Below, piece by piece: positions 1 to 9,673 of a stretch of 64,000 bases of DNA (its first letter is position 1; each line of letters begins with the position of its first letter). The stretch covers positions 1,116,001-1,180,000 of the forward strand of contig NZ_UAQZ01000001.1 in NCBI RefSeq assembly GCF_900446215.1, written 5' to 3'. The position numbers were made by a program, and so were the translations under genes. The notes under the pieces are model-generated. The model made no database searches. It was not told the DNA's origin and saw only the letters and a list, made by a program, of their open reading frames with translations. Origin of the DNA: Burkholderia cenocepacia (GTDB lineage Bacteria; Pseudomonadota; Gammaproteobacteria; Burkholderiales; Burkholderiaceae).

Positions 1-716
1 AGGCGAAGCTCAAGGAAGCCGATGCCGCGGGCGCGCGGCACAAGCTGATCGCCACCGACGGCGTGTTCTCGATGGACGGCATCATCGCCGATCTCAAAGG
101 CATCTGCGATCTCGCCGATCGCTACGGCGCACTGGTGATGGTCGACGATTCGCATGCGGTCGGCTTCATCGGCACGCACGGCCGCGGCACGCCCGAACAC
201 TGCGGCGTCGAAGGCCGCGTCGACATCATCACGGGCACGCTCGGCAAGGCGCTCGGCGGCGCCTCGGGCGGTTATGTCGCCGCGCGTCACGAGGTGATCG
301 AGCTGCTGCGCCAGCGCTCGCGTCCATATCTGTTCTCGAACACGCTCACGCCGAGCATCGCCGCGGCGTCGCTGAAGGTGCTGGAACTGCTCGGCAGCGA
401 CGAAGGCGCGAAGCTGCGCGAGCGCGTGCGCGAGAACGGCGCGCGGTTCCGCAAGCAGATGACCGAAGCCGGCTTCACGCTCGTGCCCGGCGCGCATCCG
501 ATCATCCCGGTGATGCTCGGCGACGCGCAGCTCGCGACGAACATGGCCGACAGGCTGCTCGGCGAAGGCGTCTACGTGATCGGCTTCTCGTTCCCCGTCG
601 TGCCGCGCGGCCGTGCGCGCATCCGTACGCAGATGAGCGCCGCGCATACGCCCGAGCAGATCGACCAGACGGTCGCCGCGTTCGTGCGCGTCGGCAAGTC
701 GCTCGGCATCATCTGA
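1..716 (+). CDS. kbl: 2-amino-3-ketobutyrate CoA ligase, 5' end missing
   Basis: A PLP-dependent enzyme of the alpha-oxoamine synthase family. It cleaves 2-amino-3-oxobutyrate with CoA to glycine and acetyl-CoA, the second step of threonine breakdown. The reading frame is already open at base 3, so the N-terminal part lies outside the window. Visible are the DDSHAVGF segment of the PLP pocket and the [10 protein letters not shown] motif, whose lysine forms the Schiff base with PLP, then a normal C-terminus ending KSLGII. The stop is 13 bases before tdh, so the two form the usual kbl-tdh operon. Identification is firm from motifs and context. Confidence 0.95.
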   Translation, partial: AKLKEADAAGARHKLIATDGVFSMDGIIADLKGICDLADRYGALVMVDDSHAVGFIGTHGRGTPEHCGVEGRVDIITGTLGKALGGASGGYVAARHEVIELLRQRSRPYLFSNTLTPSIAAASLKVLELLGSDEGAKLRERVRENGARFRKQMTEAGFTLVPGAHPIIPVMLGDAQLATNMADRLLGEGVYVIGFSFPVVPRGRARIRTQMSAAHTPEQIDQTVAAFVRVGKSLGII

Positions 717-729
717 CGGAGGCGCGACC

Positions 730-1758
730 ATGAAAGCACTGGCAAAGCTCGAACGCGGCCCCGGCCTCACGCTCACGCGGGTGAAGCGCCCCGAAGTCGG
801 CCACAACGACGTGCTGATCAAGATCCGCCGCACGGCGATCTGCGGCACCGACATCCATATCTGGAAGTGGGACGACTGGGCGCAGAAGACGATTCCGGTG
901 CCGATGCACGTCGGCCACGAATACGTCGGCGAGATCGTCGAGATGGGGCAGGAAGTGCGCGGCTTCGCGATCGGCGATCGCGTGTCCGGCGAAGGTCACA
1001 TCACGTGCGGTTTCTGCCGCAACTGTCGCGCCGGGCGCCGGCATCTGTGCCGCAACACGGTGGGCGTCGGCGTGAACCGCGAAGGCGCGTTCGCCGAATA
1101 CCTGGCGATTCCGGCATTCAACGCGTTCAAGATTCCGCCGGAGATTTCCGACGATCTCGCGTCGATCTTCGATCCGTTCGGCAACGCGACGCACACGGCG
1201 TTGTCGTTCAACCTCGTCGGCGAGGACGTGCTGATCACCGGCGCGGGCCCGATCGGCATCATGGCCGTCGCGATCGCGAAGCACGTCGGCGCGCGCAACG
1301 TCGTCATCACCGATATCAACGACTATCGGCTCGAGCTCGCGCGCAAGATGGGCGCGACGCGGGCGGTCAACGTCGCGCGCGAGTCGCTGCGCGACGTGAT
1401 GGCCGACCTGCACATGACCGAAGGCTTCGACGTCGGTCTCGAGATGTCGGGCGTGCCGAGCGCGTTCACGAGCCTGCTCGAGGCGATGAACCACGGCGGC
1501 AAGGTTGCGCTGCTCGGCATCCCGCCCGCGCAGACGGCGATCGACTGGAACCAGGTGATCTTCAAGGGGCTCGAGATCAAGGGCATCTACGGCCGCGAGA
1601 TGTTCGAGACCTGGTACAAGATGGTCGCGATGCTGCAGAGCGGCCTCGACCTGTCGCCGATCATCACGCACCGCTTCGCGGCCGACGATTACGAGCAAGG
1701 CTTCGCCGCGATGCTGTCCGGCGAAAGCGGCAAGGTGATTCTCGACTGGACCGTCTGA
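730..1758 (+). CDS. tdh: L-threonine 3-dehydrogenase
   Basis: A zinc-dependent medium-chain dehydrogenase that oxidises L-threonine to 2-amino-3-ketobutyrate with NAD+, feeding the Kbl reaction. The 342-residue length is normal. CGTDIHIW near residue 38 carries the catalytic-zinc cysteine, GHEYVGEI the zinc histidine and glutamate, [15 protein letters not shown] the four structural-zinc cysteines, and GAGPIGIM the NAD fold. The ATG follows a GGAGG-type ribosome site (gacggaggcgacc). It is co-transcribed with kbl and closed by the strong terminator downstream. Confidence 0.97.
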   Translation: MKALAKLERGPGLTLTRVKRPEVGHNDVLIKIRRTAICGTDIHIWKWDDWAQKTIPVPMHVGHEYVGEIVEMGQEVRGFAIGDRVSGEGHITCGFCRNCRAGRRHLCRNTVGVGVNREGAFAEYLAIPAFNAFKIPPEISDDLASIFDPFGNATHTALSFNLVGEDVLITGAGPIGIMAVAIAKHVGARNVVITDINDYRLELARKMGATRAVNVARESLRDVMADLHMTEGFDVGLEMSGVPSAFTSLLEAMNHGGKVALLGIPPAQTAIDWNQVIFKGLEIKGIYGREMFETWYKMVAMLQSGLDLSPIITHRFAADDYEQGFAAMLSGESGKVILDWTV

Positions 1759-1775
1759 GTCGACTGAGTGTCGAG

Positions 1776-1819
1776 ACGGGGCAGCGCGGCGCGATCGCCG
1801 CCTGCCCCGTTTTCGTTTG
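1776..1819 (+). terminator. Rho-independent terminator after tdh
   Basis: ACGGGGCAG (1776-1784) pairs with CTGCCCCGT (1802-1810). Inside it GCGGCG pairs with CGCCGC around a CGAT loop, leaving one bulged base. The T-rich run TTTTCGTTT follows. It is the best-formed intrinsic terminator in the window and ends the kbl-tdh operon. Confidence 0.9.
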
Positions 1820-1862
1820 CACGCGCACCGTCACACGTCGAAACGCGTGACGCAGCGCTTGA

Positions 1863-1879
1863 GGTGAGATTATTCGGGA
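1863..1879 (+). repeat. Dispersed 17-base motif, copy 1
   Basis: GGTGAGATTATTCGGGA, one of six related copies (consensus GGTGAGNNTTTWCGGGA) found only between genes in the first 13 kb, all in plus orientation. It lies in a gene-free stretch from about 1820 to 2155 in which I see no convincing gene. Function unknown; an iteron-like binding site for a replication initiator is possible. Confidence 0.6.
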
Positions 1880-2155
1880 GCTGTGTTTGCGTGCCGAATC
1901 GCCGCACGATCCCGCATCGGTGACCGGCAATTGCACGTTCGCTTCACCGGTCGGCAGCTGCTTCGCTTCTCTCCCGTCACGCCATCCGGCGCCTGTTTCT
2001 CCACTTCCCCGCAGTTCCCCGCTTCGCTTGGCGTGCACGCGTTCGCCCGCCACCCTATGCGACATCATGCCGAACCGAAACCTCAACCGTGAGCCGCACC
2101 CCGCGTTGCGACTCACTGATGCGCGGGCGATCGGCTTCGATCGGTGCGCCGACCG

Positions 2156-2572
2156 CTACTTGATCCGTTCACCATTCGATCCGCGCGGGTCGAGCTGAAG
2201 GCTCAACACGACGAGCCAGCGCTTCGGACACTGCGGCGCAACGTCGAGCGGATCGCCATGCGCGCCGGGAGCCGTGACGAACCCGTGTTGCGCCGCGTAC
2301 CGGTACGCGCGCAACGCATCCGCCTGCAGCCAGAAGCTCACGAGCGCGCACGTCGCGAAGCGGAACAGCAGCACGGCCGCCGCGTCCGGTGCGAAACCGG
2401 CTGCGGCCAGCACGCCTTCGAACGCGAACGTCAACACGTGCGCCACCGCGATCGTGACGATCGTCAGCTTCATCACGCCACGCAGCCTTAGCGCCGCCCG
2501 CACGCGTGCCTGCCGGATGGCGAGCCGTGCGCGATCGTCGTCGTCATCGCGCTTGCGCACATCGGGTTTCAC
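2156..2572 (-). CDS. Small inner-membrane protein
   Basis: I do not recognise a family. With a GTG start at 2572 it gives 138 residues and overlaps the stop of the upstream acetyltransferase gene by four bases (GTGA), a sign of translational coupling. The first ~33 residues are charged (DVRKRDDDDDRAR). Two hydrophobic helices follow, roughly residues 36-60 and 66-85, and then a short polar tail. An alternative ATG inside (MKLTIVTIAV) would give about 105 residues. It probably sits in the inner membrane and is expressed with the GNAT gene; its role is unknown. Confidence 0.6.
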   Translation of the reverse strand: MKPDVRKRDDDDDRARLAIRQARVRAALRLRGVMKLTIVTIAVAHVLTFAFEGVLAAAGFAPDAAAVLLFRFATCALVSFWLQADALRAYRYAAQHGFVTAPGAHGDPLDVAPQCPKRWLVVLSLQLDPRGSNGERIK

Positions 2573-3207
2573 GATGCCGCACCGGCTTGCCGCGCGACGT
2601 CGATCTGCATCGTGCCGTGCGCGCGCGTGCTGCCGTCGGCGCCGCCGACGGCCTTGCACAAGATCGTGCTGTCGTAGTTGTGCCCCGGAAAGCGCACCAC
2701 GTCGACCGGCTGAAATCCGTCGCGACGATAGAACGCGATGAGCCGAGCCGCCGCGTACGGCGCGTCGAGCGCGAGATGCGTCGCGCCGCGCGCGGCGGCC
2801 CGACGTTGCGCGAATGCGAGCAGCGCGCGGCCGATGCCGCGATCCTGCCAGACCGGATCGACGGCCAGCTGCTCGAGCGTCGCGACGCGCCGGCTGCGAT
2901 ACGGATCGCAGCGCGAATCGGGATCGTGCGAGCGCATCGTCATCGTCGCGACCAGATGCGCGTTGCCGAGCGCGACGAAGCACTCGCCGGTCAGCACGCG
3001 TTCGCGCGTCGCCGCGGCCGGCTGATCGACGCACGGGCAATTGAAGCCCAAGGCGCCGAGCGGCGCGAACGCGCGATGCAGCAGCGCGGTCAGCGTGTCG
3101 TACGAATCGCTGCACGGGTCGAAGCGCCGCACGATGACGCGGCCGTCGAGCCGTTTCGCATAAGCCGCATAGGCGCGCGCGGGGCGCGCGGATTCCGGTC
3201 GCTGCAT
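2569..3207 (-). CDS. GNAT-family N-acetyltransferase
   Basis: A 212-residue acetyltransferase with the acetyl-CoA loop QDRGIGRALLAFAQ preceded by the beta-strand LEQLAVDP and followed by a typical AARLIAFYRRDGFQ segment. It would transfer acetyl from acetyl-CoA to an amine; the substrate cannot be read from the sequence. The start at 3207 (MQRPESARP) is chosen because AAGGAC lies just upstream on the coding strand. The frame stays open further up but without a better ribosome site. It is the first gene of a two-gene unit with the small membrane protein. Confidence 0.8.
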   Translation of the reverse strand: MQRPESARPARAYAAYAKRLDGRVIVRRFDPCSDSYDTLTALLHRAFAPLGALGFNCPCVDQPAAATRERVLTGECFVALGNAHLVATMTMRSHDPDSRCDPYRSRRVATLEQLAVDPVWQDRGIGRALLAFAQRRAAARGATHLALDAPYAAARLIAFYRRDGFQPVDVVRFPGHNYDSTILCKAVGGADGSTRAHGTMQIDVARQAGAAS

Positions 3208-3364
3208 GATGTCCTTTCGCCCAGACAGGGTGACCGAAGTGTAGTGAGCGTCGTGTCGCCGCTTCAAGAAAAAATGTCGTAAACGCGGCCGGCCTCGACG
3301 TCTCGGCCAGGACACGACGAGGCCCTCTCGCCGGCAGGGCTTTTCACATGAAGGTTGACGCCGG

Positions 3365-3378
3365 AGAACGATCGTTCT
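3365..3378. promoter_or_regulatory. Palindromic operator before tetR-type gene
   Basis: AGAACGATCGTTCT is a perfect 14-base palindrome ending 11 bases before the ATG at 3390. Its position and symmetry fit a TetR dimer site that would block transcription of its own gene. It also argues against the upstream in-frame ATG at 3348, which would place the operator inside the coding region. Confidence 0.65.
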
Positions 3379-3389
3379 ACCGTAAACCC

Positions 3390-3995
3390 ATGAACACACT
3401 TCTCGACTCCTCCGGCGAACCGGGCGTGCGCGACCGGCTGCTCGACGCGGCCGAAGCGCTGATCTATTCGGGCGGCATCCATGCGACCGGCGTCGATGCG
3501 ATCGTCAAGCGATCCGGCGCGGCACGAAAGAGCTTTTATTCGCATTTCGAATCGAAAGAGGCGCTGGTGGTCGCCGCGCTCGAACGTCGCGACGAGCGCT
3601 GGATGCGCTGGTTCGTCGACGCCACGCTGGCGCGCGGCAAGACGCCGCGCGCGCAACTGCTCGGCATGTTCGACGTGCTGTGCGACTGGTTCGGGCAGCC
3701 GGACTTTCATGGCTGCGCGTTCCTGAATACGGCGGGCGAGATACCCGACGCCGACGATCCCGTGCGCGTCGTCGCCCGCATGCACAAGGCGCGTCTGCTG
3801 GCGTTCGTGCGCGAGCGCTTCGACGCCTGTGCCGACGAAACCGGCATCGAGCGCCGCGGGCTCGCGCGCATCGCGCGTCAGTGGCTCGTGTTGATCGACG
3901 GCGCGATCGGCGTGGCGCTCGTCAGTGGCGATGCAAACGCCGCGCGCGATGCGCGCGCGACGGCCGAACTGCTGCTCGATGCCGTGTCGCGGTAG
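3390..3995 (+). CDS. TetR/AcrR-family transcriptional regulator
   Basis: A 201-residue regulator. Residues 9-55 form the TetR helix-turn-helix: [16 protein letters not shown], then [22 protein letters not shown], the recognition helix. The rest is an all-helical ligand-binding domain with [13 protein letters not shown], a stretch seen in TetR_C proteins near oxidoreductase or NTF2-like genes. The next gene, an NTF2-like protein 64 bases downstream, is the obvious target and is probably co-transcribed. The perfect palindrome at 3365-3378 suggests self-repression. The inducer is unknown. Confidence 0.88.
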   Translation: MNTLLDSSGEPGVRDRLLDAAEALIYSGGIHATGVDAIVKRSGAARKSFYSHFESKEALVVAALERRDERWMRWFVDATLARGKTPRAQLLGMFDVLCDWFGQPDFHGCAFLNTAGEIPDADDPVRVVARMHKARLLAFVRERFDACADETGIERRGLARIARQWLVLIDGAIGVALVSGDANAARDARATAELLLDAVSR

Positions 3996-4059
3996 CCGAC
4001 GCAGCGAACCCGAACCGGCTGCGTGCGTTCGCGGCCACAACCCTGAACAGGAGCAACCC

Positions 4060-4539
4060 ATGTCCGCTTCCCCCGAAGTTCGTCCGCCCGTTCCGCCCTT
4101 CACGCTCGACACGGCGCGCCAGAAAGTGCGCGCCGCCGAGGACGCGTGGAACACGCGCGACCCGCAACGCGTGTCGCTCGCCTATACGCCGCAAAGCCGC
4201 TGGCGCAATCGCGCGGAATTCGTGACGGGCCGCGACGAGATCGTCGGGCTGCTGCAGCGGAAGTGGGCGCGCGAACTCGACTACCGGCTGATCAAGGAGC
4301 TGTGGGCGTTCGACGGCAATCGCATCGCGGTGCGTTTTGCGTACGAGTGGCATGACGATGCGGGTAACTGGTTCCGTTCGTACGGCAACGAGAACTGGGC
4401 GTTCGACGAGAACGGCCTGATGGCGCATCGCCACGCGAGCATCAATGATCTGCCGATTCGCGAGGCGGACCGCCTTTATCACTGGCCGCTTGGTCGTCGT
4501 CCGGACGATCATCCGGGGCTGTCCGACCTCGGGCTGTGA
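4060..4539 (+). CDS. NTF2-like (DUF1348) protein
   Basis: A 159-residue protein of the SnoaL/NTF2-like fold, DUF1348 type. It shows [35 protein letters not shown] and [19 protein letters not shown], all typical of this family, whose members are small cone-shaped proteins often annotated as nuclear transport factor 2 family. No reaction is established for the family. The start ATG has CAGGAG upstream. Its position directly after a TetR gene suggests a stress- or xenobiotic-responsive role, which is inference. Confidence 0.85.
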   Translation: MSASPEVRPPVPPFTLDTARQKVRAAEDAWNTRDPQRVSLAYTPQSRWRNRAEFVTGRDEIVGLLQRKWARELDYRLIKELWAFDGNRIAVRFAYEWHDDAGNWFRSYGNENWAFDENGLMAHRHASINDLPIREADRLYHWPLGRRPDDHPGLSDLGL

Positions 4540-4588
4540 TGCCGCGCACGCGCTCAACGGAGCGGCGAACGCGTCCCCGCGGTTCAAT

Positions 4589-4635
4589 GGTGAGGAAATT
4601 CGGGAGCCGTCCGTTGAAGGTGAGATTTTTCGGGA
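4589..4635 (+). repeat. Dispersed 17-base motif, copies 2 and 3
   Basis: Two copies 30 bases apart: GGTGAGGAAATTCGGGA (4589-4605) and GGTGAGATTTTTCGGGA (4619-4635). They lie in the gene-free stretch 4540-5002 between the NTF2-like gene and the end of the convergent dehydrogenase gene, where I see no other convincing feature. Same orientation as the other copies. Confidence 0.6.
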
Positions 4636-5002
4636 CGAGGTGAAATGCTGCGTCGGACTGTGTGCTTCGACCCGGTCGACGCGGCCTTGCGCCCGATGAA
4701 GCGGCGGATGTCTCGACGTGCTGCGGTGTGCGTCGTCGCGTGATGCATCTCACCGATCGCGTCGAAGCGAACGTGTGTTGACGATCGGTGGGTGCGAGCG
4801 CGACGTGCAACTCACCGATCGAATTGATTTCGACGTCAACGAAGATCCGCGCAAACAGTGCGCGTTGCGATGTGCCGTCGCTCACCGCTCGACTTCACCG
4901 CGACGTATCGGCGGAGTCTGCACAAGTGCGCAACCGCATCGCGTGCCGCTCACCGCAGACTATTCACGCAGTGCCGCCCGGCGCGAACGCCGGACGCGCC
5001 CC

Positions 5003-6088
5003 TCAACCGGCAACCCGCGCGGCGATCGCCTCGCCCACTTCCTGCGTGCCTGCATGGCCGCCGAGATCGCGGGTATGCGGCCCCGTGCGCAGCACGTCCT
5101 CGATGGCGGCGACGATCGCATCGTGCGCGTCGCGTTCGCGGCCCGTGCCGTTGCCGAGGAAGTCGAGCATCATCGCCGCCGACCAGATCATCGCGACCGG
5201 ATTCGCGATGTATTGCCCCGCGATGTCGGGTGCGGAACCATGCACGGGTTCGAACAGCGACGGGAACGTGCGGTCGGGGTTCAGGTTCGCCGACGGCGCG
5301 ATGCCGATCGTGCCCGTACACGCCGGCCCGAGATCCGACAGGATGTCGCCGAACAGGTTCGACGCGACGACGACGTCGAAGCGGTCCGGTTGCAGCACGA
5401 AGCGCGCGCACAGGATGTCGATGTGCTGCTTGTCGACCGCGATTTCCGGATAGCGTTCGGCCATCTCGGCCGCGCGCGCGTCCCACCACGGCATGCTGAT
5501 CGCGATGCCGTTGCTTTTCGTCGCGACGGTCACGCGCTTCGCGCGCCGCTGCGCGAGCTCGAACGCGAATTTCAGCACGCGCTCGGTGCCGTGCCGCGTG
5601 AAGACCGACTGCTGCATCACGACTTCGCGTTCGGTGCCTTCGAACATCGTGCCGCCCACCGACGAATATTCGCCCTCGGTGTTCTCGCGCACGATCATGA
5701 AGTCGATGTCGCCGGCGCGGCGGCCGGCGAGCGGCGACGGCACGCCGTCGAACAGGCGCGCGGGCCGCAGGTTGATGTACTGGTCGAATTCGCGGCGGAA
5801 TTTCAGCAGCGAGCCCCACAGCGAAATGTGATCGGGCACGGTCGCCGGCCAGCCGACCGCGCCGAACAGGATCGCATCCATGTCCGACAGCTGCGCTTTC
5901 CAGTCGTCCGGCATCATCTTGCCGTGCCGCGCGTAGTAGTCGCAGCTCGCCCAGTCGATCTCGACGAAGTCGAAGCGCACGCCGAAGCGCGCGGTCACGG
6001 CGGCGAGCACGCGCAGCCCCTCGGGCATCACTTCGCGGCCGATGCCGTCGCCGGGGATCACGGCAATCCTGTAAGTCCTGTCGGTCAT
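5003..6088 (-). CDS. ttuC: Tartrate dehydrogenase / D-malate dehydrogenase family
   Basis: A 361-residue beta-decarboxylating dehydrogenase of the isocitrate/isopropylmalate family. IPGDGIGREVMPEG is the N-terminal signature, RENTEGEYSSVGG the substrate loop, and SNLFGDILSDLGPACTGTIG the metal/NAD region. The WASCDYYARHGKMMPDDW and DHISLWGSLLKFRREFDQYINLRP stretches are those of TtuC/DmlA enzymes, which oxidise tartrate or D-malate with NAD+. AAGGAG precedes the ATG. The divergent LysR gene 115 bases away resembles DmlR and probably controls it. Which substrate is used in vivo cannot be told. Confidence 0.9.
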   Translation of the reverse strand: MTDRTYRIAVIPGDGIGREVMPEGLRVLAAVTARFGVRFDFVEIDWASCDYYARHGKMMPDDWKAQLSDMDAILFGAVGWPATVPDHISLWGSLLKFRREFDQYINLRPARLFDGVPSPLAGRRAGDIDFMIVRENTEGEYSSVGGTMFEGTEREVVMQQSVFTRHGTERVLKFAFELAQRRAKRVTVATKSNGIAISMPWWDARAAEMAERYPEIAVDKQHIDILCARFVLQPDRFDVVVASNLFGDILSDLGPACTGTIGIAPSANLNPDRTFPSLFEPVHGSAPDIAGQYIANPVAMIWSAAMMLDFLGNGTGRERDAHDAIVAAIEDVLRTGPHTRDLGGHAGTQEVGEAIAARVAG

Positions 6089-6203
6089 GCAAATCTCCTT
6101 GGCTGGTCGGCCAGCTGCCAGGAAGGCAACGGCCCGTCACGTCATTCTATTTATTTCCATCCGGATTAAAATCACGCAAAAGTTAATCGACTTTCCACGA
6201 ATC

Positions 6204-7127
6204 GTGAATAAATCGCCGAACCTCGACGACCTGCGCGTGTTCAGCCTGGTCGTCCGCCTCGCGAGCTTCAGCGCGGCCGCCGAGCAGCTCGCGGTATCGC
6301 CCGCGTACGTCAGCAAGCGCATCGCGATGCTCGAGGCGCAGCTCGGCACGCGCCTGCTGCATCGCTCGACACGCCGCATGACGGTCACCGAAGCCGGCGA
6401 ACGCGTGTTCGCGCGCGCGGAGAAGATTCTCGACGACGTCGATCATCTCGTCGAGGACGTGTCGACCACGCGCACGGTGCCGCGCGGCACGCTGCGCCTG
6501 TCGAGCAGCTTCGGCTTCGGCCGGCACGTCGTCGCGCCGGCGCTGCTCGACTTCAGCGCGCGCTATCCGCAGTTGAACGTGCGGCTCGATCTGTTCGACC
6601 GGCTCGTCGACGTGGCCGGCGAAGGCTACGACCTCGACGTGCGCATCGGCGACGAGATCGCCGATCACCTGATCGCGCGCCGCCTCGCCACGAACCATCG
6701 CGTGCTGTGCGCGTCGCCCGACTATCTGGCCCGCCGCGGAACGCCGCGCTCGCTGGCCGATCTGGCCTCGCACGACTGTCTCGCGATCAAGGAGCGCGAT
6801 CATCCGTTCGGCGTATGGCGGCTGACCGTGCGCGGCGAAACGGCCACGGTGAAGGTCGGCGGCGCACTGTCGACGAACCATGGCGAGGTGGCCGTGCAAT
6901 GGGCGCTGGCCGGGCGCGGCATCGTGCTGCGCTCGATCTGGGAGGCCGGGCCGCTGATCGAACGCGGCGCGTTGTGCCGCGTGCTGCCGGACGCGCTTCA
7001 GCCCGCGAACATCTGGGCCGTGTATCCGGAACGCGTCGCGGCGTCGGCGAAGGTACGCGTGTGCGTGGATTTCCTGGTGGAGACGCTGGCCGGCCTGAAT
7101 GCCGTCGCGAGCGACGATACGGCCTGA
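6204..7127 (+). CDS. LysR-family regulator, DmlR-like
   Basis: A 307-residue LysR protein. The N-terminal winged helix-turn-helix (LDDLRVFSLVVRLASFSAAAEQLAVSPAYVSKRIAMLE) is followed by a substrate-binding domain. The GTG at 6204 (VNKSPNLDDL) is preferred because the region before it is AT-rich promoter DNA shared with the divergent dehydrogenase gene; a longer frame from 6087 would overlap that gene. SAYVSKRI in place of the commoner SAVSRQI is typical of the DmlR/Dsd-like group. It probably activates the tartrate/malate dehydrogenase gene. Confidence 0.88.
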   Translation: MNKSPNLDDLRVFSLVVRLASFSAAAEQLAVSPAYVSKRIAMLEAQLGTRLLHRSTRRMTVTEAGERVFARAEKILDDVDHLVEDVSTTRTVPRGTLRLSSSFGFGRHVVAPALLDFSARYPQLNVRLDLFDRLVDVAGEGYDLDVRIGDEIADHLIARRLATNHRVLCASPDYLARRGTPRSLADLASHDCLAIKERDHPFGVWRLTVRGETATVKVGGALSTNHGEVAVQWALAGRGIVLRSIWEAGPLIERGALCRVLPDALQPANIWAVYPERVAASAKVRVCVDFLVETLAGLNAVASDDTA

Positions 7128-7138
7128 AACCGGCTAAA

Positions 7139-7155
7139 GGTGAGCTTTTACGGGG
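7139..7155 (+). repeat. Dispersed 17-base motif, copy 4
   Basis: GGTGAGCTTTTACGGGG lies in the 65-base gap between the convergent ends of the LysR gene and argC. Same orientation as the other five copies. Confidence 0.55.
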
Positions 7156-7192
7156 GCGTGCGCAGGCGCCGTCGACGGCGCCTGCGGGCGCG

Positions 7193-8134
7193 TTACGCGG
7201 CGCTCGACGCACCGAGCATCAAGTCGAGATTCTGCACGGCCGCGCCGGATGCGCCTTTGCCGAGATTGTCGAACACCGCGGACAGCAGCACCTGGCCGCG
7301 CGCTTCGTTGACGAACACGCCGAGCCGCAGATCATTGGTGCCGTTCAGCGCTTGCGGATCGAGATGCGTTGCCGCGGCGGCGTCCGCGAGCGGTGTCACG
7401 TCGACGTGGCGCGCGTCCGCGTAGTGGTGCGCGAGACACGCATGCAGCCGCTCACCCGTCACGCCGGCCGGAAGCAGACGCAGCTCGATCGGAATGGTGA
7501 GCACGATGCCTTGCCGATAGGCACCGTAGGCCGGCACGAAGAACGGGCGGTGCGCGAGCCCCGCATGCTGCCGGATCTCGGGCACGTGCTTGTGTTCGAG
7601 CGCGAGGCCGTACACCTGCAGCGGCAACGGGGGCGTGGCGGCGTCGGCCGATTCGAATGCGTCGACGGCCGCCCGGCCGCCACCCGAGTAACCGGACACC
7701 GCGTGGATGCTCACCGGGTAGTCGCGCGGCAGCAGCCCGGCCTGCAGCAGCGGGCGAAGCAGGCCGATCGCGCCGGTCGGGTAGCAGCCGGGATTGGTCA
7801 CGCGCTTCGCATGTGCGATGTCCTGCGCGTGTCCGTCGGCCATCTCGGGAAAGCCGTAGACCCAGTCGGGCTGCGTGCGATGGGCCGAACTCGCGTCGAT
7901 CACGCGTACCGCCGGGTTCCGGATGAAGCCGACCGCTTCGCGCGCGGCCGCGTCGGGCAGGCACAGGACGGCGATATCGCACGCGTTGAGTGCATCGGCG
8001 CGGCGCGCGGGGTCCTTGCGTTCGGCGGCGGGAAGCGTGAGCAGCCGTACGTCGGTGCGGTCGCGCAGACGCGCGTGAATCTGCAACCCGGTCGTGCCCT
8101 GGTCGCCGTCGATGAAGACAGTGGGGAAGCTCAT
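7193..8134 (-). CDS. argC: N-acetyl-gamma-glutamyl-phosphate reductase, short type
   Basis: Catalyses the NADPH-dependent reduction of N-acetylglutamyl-phosphate to the semialdehyde in arginine synthesis. At 313 residues it belongs to the shorter type-2 group. [13 protein letters not shown] is the nucleotide fold, and [11 protein letters not shown] carries the catalytic cysteine near residue 116; [11 protein letters not shown] and LEHKHVPEI complete the active site. No other arg genes are nearby. Instead a LysR gene starts 121 bases away in the opposite direction, so this copy may have a special, inducible role. Confidence 0.93.
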   Translation of the reverse strand: MSFPTVFIDGDQGTTGLQIHARLRDRTDVRLLTLPAAERKDPARRADALNACDIAVLCLPDAAAREAVGFIRNPAVRVIDASSAHRTQPDWVYGFPEMADGHAQDIAHAKRVTNPGCYPTGAIGLLRPLLQAGLLPRDYPVSIHAVSGYSGGGRAAVDAFESADAATPPLPLQVYGLALEHKHVPEIRQHAGLAHRPFFVPAYGAYRQGIVLTIPIELRLLPAGVTGERLHACLAHHYADARHVDVTPLADAAAATHLDPQALNGTNDLRLGVFVNEARGQVLLSAVFDNLGKGASGAAVQNLDLMLGASSAA

Positions 8135-8255
8135 GATGGTCGTGTGCGTCGCGTTCGGTCGTCGGGGGAAACCGTATCGTCCACCGAACGCCTAGAATAG
8201 GAAAAGTTGAATTTGCTGATCGTATGATTCAGCTTTCCTGAACGAGAGGGATGCG

Positions 8256-9140
8256 ATGCGCGAGATCAGTCTGGACCGCCTCCGTACGCTGGTCGCGATC
8301 GCGGACCAGGGTTCCTTCGTGGCGGCGGCGCAATGGCTTCACCTCGCCCCGCCGACCGTCAGTCTGCATGTCGCCGAGCTGGAAAGCCGCGTCGGCGCGC
8401 CGCTGCTGTCGCGCACACGCGGCAACGTGCGCCCGTCGGTGATCGGCGAAGTGCTGGTGGAGCGGGCGCGGCGCCTGCTGGCCGAGGTCGAAGCCACGCT
8501 GGACGACGTGCAGCGACAGGTGCAGGGGTTGAGCGGGCGCGTCCGGCTCGGCGCATCGACCGGCGCGATCGCGCATCTGTTGCCGCAGGCGGTGGCCGGA
8601 TTGCGCGCGCAGCATCCGGATATCGACGTGCAGATCGCGGTGCTCACGTCGCAGGACACGCTGGCGCGCATTGCACAAGGCACGCTCGATGTCGGGCTGG
8701 TTGCGCTGCCGCAGGCGCCGGTCGCGGGGCTGTCGATCCGGCCGTGGCGTCGCGATCCGGTGATGGCTTTCCTGCCTGCGGACTGGCCGCTTCCGGCCCG
8801 TGTGACGCCGGCGTATCTGGCCGCGCGGCCGCTGATCCTCAACGATGCGACGACGCGCCTGTCGCGGCTTACGACCGAATGGTTCGCACTGGGCGGCCAT
8901 CGGCCCGAGCCGCGGATCGAACTGAACTACAACGATGCGATCAAGAGCCTGGTCGCCGCGGGGTACGGCGCGACGCTGCTGCCGCACGAGGCGGGCGCCC
9001 CGCTGCCGGATGCGCGCATCGTCATGCGGCCGCTACGTCCGGCGTTGTGGCGCGAGCTGGGGATTGCCCATCGTGCCGGCCCGGTCGAACGGGCGACGCA
9101 GCACGTGCTCGACGCGCTGTGGGCGCTCGGTGCGCGATAG
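8256..9140 (+). CDS. LysR-family regulator next to argC
   Basis: A 294-residue LysR protein. REISLDRLRTLVAIADQGSFVAAAQWLHLAPPTVSLHVAELE is the DNA-binding helix-turn-helix, followed by the periplasmic-binding-like effector domain (RLGASTGAIAHLLPQAVAGL). The start at 8256 follows a GAGAGGG ribosome site. The divergent spacer from 8135 to 8255 holds an interrupted inverted pair, GAAAAGTTGAAT and ATTCAGCTTTCC, in a LysR-type arrangement. Its target is likely argC. Confidence 0.88.
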   Translation: MREISLDRLRTLVAIADQGSFVAAAQWLHLAPPTVSLHVAELESRVGAPLLSRTRGNVRPSVIGEVLVERARRLLAEVEATLDDVQRQVQGLSGRVRLGASTGAIAHLLPQAVAGLRAQHPDIDVQIAVLTSQDTLARIAQGTLDVGLVALPQAPVAGLSIRPWRRDPVMAFLPADWPLPARVTPAYLAARPLILNDATTRLSRLTTEWFALGGHRPEPRIELNYNDAIKSLVAAGYGATLLPHEAGAPLPDARIVMRPLRPALWRELGIAHRAGPVERATQHVLDALWALGAR

Positions 9141-9190
9141 CCGATCATTGTGCGATCGGCCCGTGCGAGCCATGCGGCCCGCACGCGCGT

Positions 9191-9655
9191 TCAGAGCCGG
9201 TTGTCCTTCGCCAGCGTGAGCACGCGCGCCCAGCGCTGCGCATCGCGCTTGTCCATCATCGGCAGCTTCCATTCGCCGCGCACGGCGTCGCGCACGCGCA
9301 CGACGAGATGCCAGCGGCCGTCGATCGGCGCGGCCTCGCAGCCGTCGAGCTGCGACAGCGTATAGCGGCCGTCCGCGCCGTCATGCGACAGCCACAGCAG
9401 CCCTTGCGTCGCGGACACGCGCAACTCGCCCCACGCGCGATGCACGACGTGCGTCCAGCCTTCTTCCTTCGTGTTCGGTGCGATGTCGCGGCGACGCTTG
9501 AGCCACCACGCGATCAGCGCGACCAGGAGCGCGGCGGCCAGCACGGCGGCCGCGATCGCGACCGGCTGGCCGAACTGCGCGGCGATGACGTGAAACAGGT
9601 GAACGGCGCCCCATCCGAGGGCGATGAGCGCGAATAGCGCAATGAAAATCGACAT
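9191..9655 (-). CDS. Membrane-anchored hypothetical protein
   Basis: A 154-residue protein of no family I can name. It starts with two adjacent hydrophobic segments (MSIFIALFALIALGWGAVHLF and PVAIAAAVLAAALLVALIAWW), then a basic stop-transfer KRRRD and a soluble domain of about 100 residues rich in Trp and beta-type sequence (GEWKLPMMDKRDAQRWARVL). Such a layout suits an inner-membrane anchor with a cytoplasmic domain. No good ribosome site is visible before the ATG at 9655. A longer version starting near 9709 would run through the hairpin upstream, so I reject it. Confidence 0.65.
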   Translation of the reverse strand: MSIFIALFALIALGWGAVHLFHVIAAQFGQPVAIAAAVLAAALLVALIAWWLKRRRDIAPNTKEEGWTHVVHRAWGELRVSATQGLLWLSHDGADGRYTLSQLDGCEAAPIDGRWHLVVRVRDAVRGEWKLPMMDKRDAQRWARVLTLAKDNRL

Positions 9656-9673
9656 GTCGAATCGGAAAGGAGG

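Noticed and set aside
4718..6169. A 483-codon open frame on the plus strand
   Set aside because: Antisense to the tartrate/malate dehydrogenase gene, which carries intact family motifs.
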